NCBI RefSeq assembly: GCF_040605455.1
Contig: NZ_JBEXCV010000294.1
Location: 1-5,267 of the forward strand
DNA length: 5,267 nt
Origin: Embleya sp040605455
GTDB taxonomy: Bacteria; Actinomycetota; Actinomycetes; Streptomycetales; Streptomycetaceae
Direction of reading: 5' to 3'
Positions 4,665 to 5,267 of this stretch are shown here, piece by piece; position 1 is the stretch's first letter; every line of letters begins with the position of its first letter. The notes below the pieces were generated by a model. That model saw only the letters and a list, made by a program, of their open reading frames with translations. It was not told the DNA's origin and made no database searches. The position numbers and the translations under genes are program-made.

Positions 4665-5267
4665 TCAGCGGGCGCCGCTGAACTCGGCCGTGATGGCGGA
4701 CATCATGATGTCGGCCATCGCGGTGGCGAGTTGCGCGGGTGTGGGTGCCGCGAAGAGGGTGCGCACCGGGACGTCCAGACCGAGGGTCTTGCGGATCCGG
4801 CTGGTGACCTGGGTGGCGAGCAGGGAATGGCCGCCGAGTTCGAAGAAGTTGTCGTGGATGCCGACGGCTTCGAGGGTGAGGACATCGGCCCAGATCGCGG
4901 TGACGGCGCGCTCGACGGGGTTGCGCGGAGCGGCGTAGCCGCCATCCGAGTCGGGACGCAGTGGGCCGGGGGCGGGGAGCGCCTTGCGGTCGACCTTCCC
5001 GTTCGGCGTCAACGGCAACGCCTCCAGCGTCACGAACGCCGCGGGCACCATGTACTCCGGCAGGTCCCGCTGGAGATGTGCCCGCAGGCCGCCCGTCGCC
5101 GGTGCCGTGGTGCCGGCGGAGGCGACGACATAGGCGACGAGTCGCCGGTCTCCGGGCGCGTCCTCGCGCAACACGACTGCGGCTGTGTCGATGTGGTCGT
5201 GGGTGAGCAACGCGGCTTCGATTTCGCCGAGTTCGATGCGGTAGCCGCGGAGTTTGACCTGGTTGTC
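4665..5267 (-). CDS. NRPS C-terminal end (partial A domain, PCP), no thioesterase
   Basis: The frame is open to the window edge and 200 residues are visible. It begins inside adenylation motif A8 (DNQVKLRGYRIELGEIE), continues through A9 (LPEYMVP) and A10 (NGKVDRKAL, catalytic Lys91), and then a carrier protein with DNFFELGGHSLLATQV carrying phosphopantetheine Ser148. After the PCP helices the protein stops with a short tail (TAMADIMMSAI, then EFSGAR); there is no epimerisation, condensation or thioesterase domain. This subunit must therefore hand its chain to another protein. The substrate cannot be read because the A4-A5 pocket lies outside the window. GGHSL is the usual elongation-type carrier motif, unlike GGQSI in the plus-strand NRPS. 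Part of A8 is nearly identical at DNA level to the plus-strand NRPS. Confidence 0.96.
   Translation of the reverse strand, partial: DNQVKLRGYRIELGEIEAALLTHDHIDTAAVVLREDAPGDRRLVAYVVASAGTTAPATGGLRAHLQRDLPEYMVPAAFVTLEALPLTPNGKVDRKALPAPGPLRPDSDGGYAAPRNPVERAVTAIWADVLTLEAVGIHDNFFELGGHSLLATQVTSRIRKTLGLDVPVRTLFAAPTPAQLATAMADIMMSAITAEFSGAR
4692..4719. repeat. 28-bp near-perfect palindrome inside the NRPS 3' end
   Basis: A 14-bp perfect palindrome, GACATCATGATGTC (4699-4712), is flanked by GATGGC (4692-4697) and its complement GCCATC (4714-4719). Only the pair 4698/4713 breaks the symmetry over 28 bp. It encodes the tail segment around MADIMMSAI. It may be a coding coincidence, a hairpin in the mRNA, or a protein-binding site. 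Confidence 0.6.

Noticed and set aside
4162..4938. Plus-strand frame running from the regulator into the minus-strand NRPS
   Set aside because: It overlaps two confidently assigned genes and a terminator and has no family motifs.

Overview
The window is GC-rich throughout, with strong G/C at third codon positions, GTG and ATG starts, and a LuxR/TrmB-type regulator beside modular peptide synthetase genes. This is the picture of a filamentous actinomycete (Streptomyces or a Pseudonocardiales/Nocardia relative), and of the inside of a non-ribosomal peptide synthetase (NRPS) gene cluster. No ribosomal RNA, tRNA, CRISPR array or insertion sequence was seen.

Layout: (1) 1-2100, plus strand: the end of an NRPS gene, entering mid-adenylation domain and running A - PCP - thioesterase. 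It is the chain-terminating subunit. (2) 2115-2147: a strong hairpin serving two convergent genes. (3) 2152-2943, minus: a homologue of leucyl/phenylalanyl-tRNA-protein transferase (Aat), an enzyme that moves an amino acid from a charged tRNA to a peptide amine. (4) 2940-3233, minus: two small reading frames upstream of it, a well-supported 56-residue peptide with a hydrophobic segment and a doubtful 27-residue frame whose stop overlaps the aat start. (5) 3234-3547: a 314-bp divergent control region with several dyads. (6) 3548-4543, plus: a 331-residue regulator with an N-terminal winged helix and a C-terminal LuxR helix-turn-helix. (7) 4601-4633: a second perfect hairpin between convergent genes. 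(8) 4665-5267, minus: the 3' end of another NRPS gene, ending in a PCP with no thioesterase.

How it may work together: the minus-strand NRPS stops at a carrier protein and must pass its chain to another subunit. The plus-strand NRPS carries the releasing thioesterase, and its adenylation pocket reads as Asn-like. Between them, bounded by two bidirectional terminators, sits a cassette of small peptide, tRNA-dependent aminoacyltransferase and regulator. The most interesting idea is that the Aat homologue tailors either the NRPS product or a ribosomal peptide with an amino acid taken from tRNA. That role is inference. The family assignment and the conserved catalytic residues are visible in the sequence.
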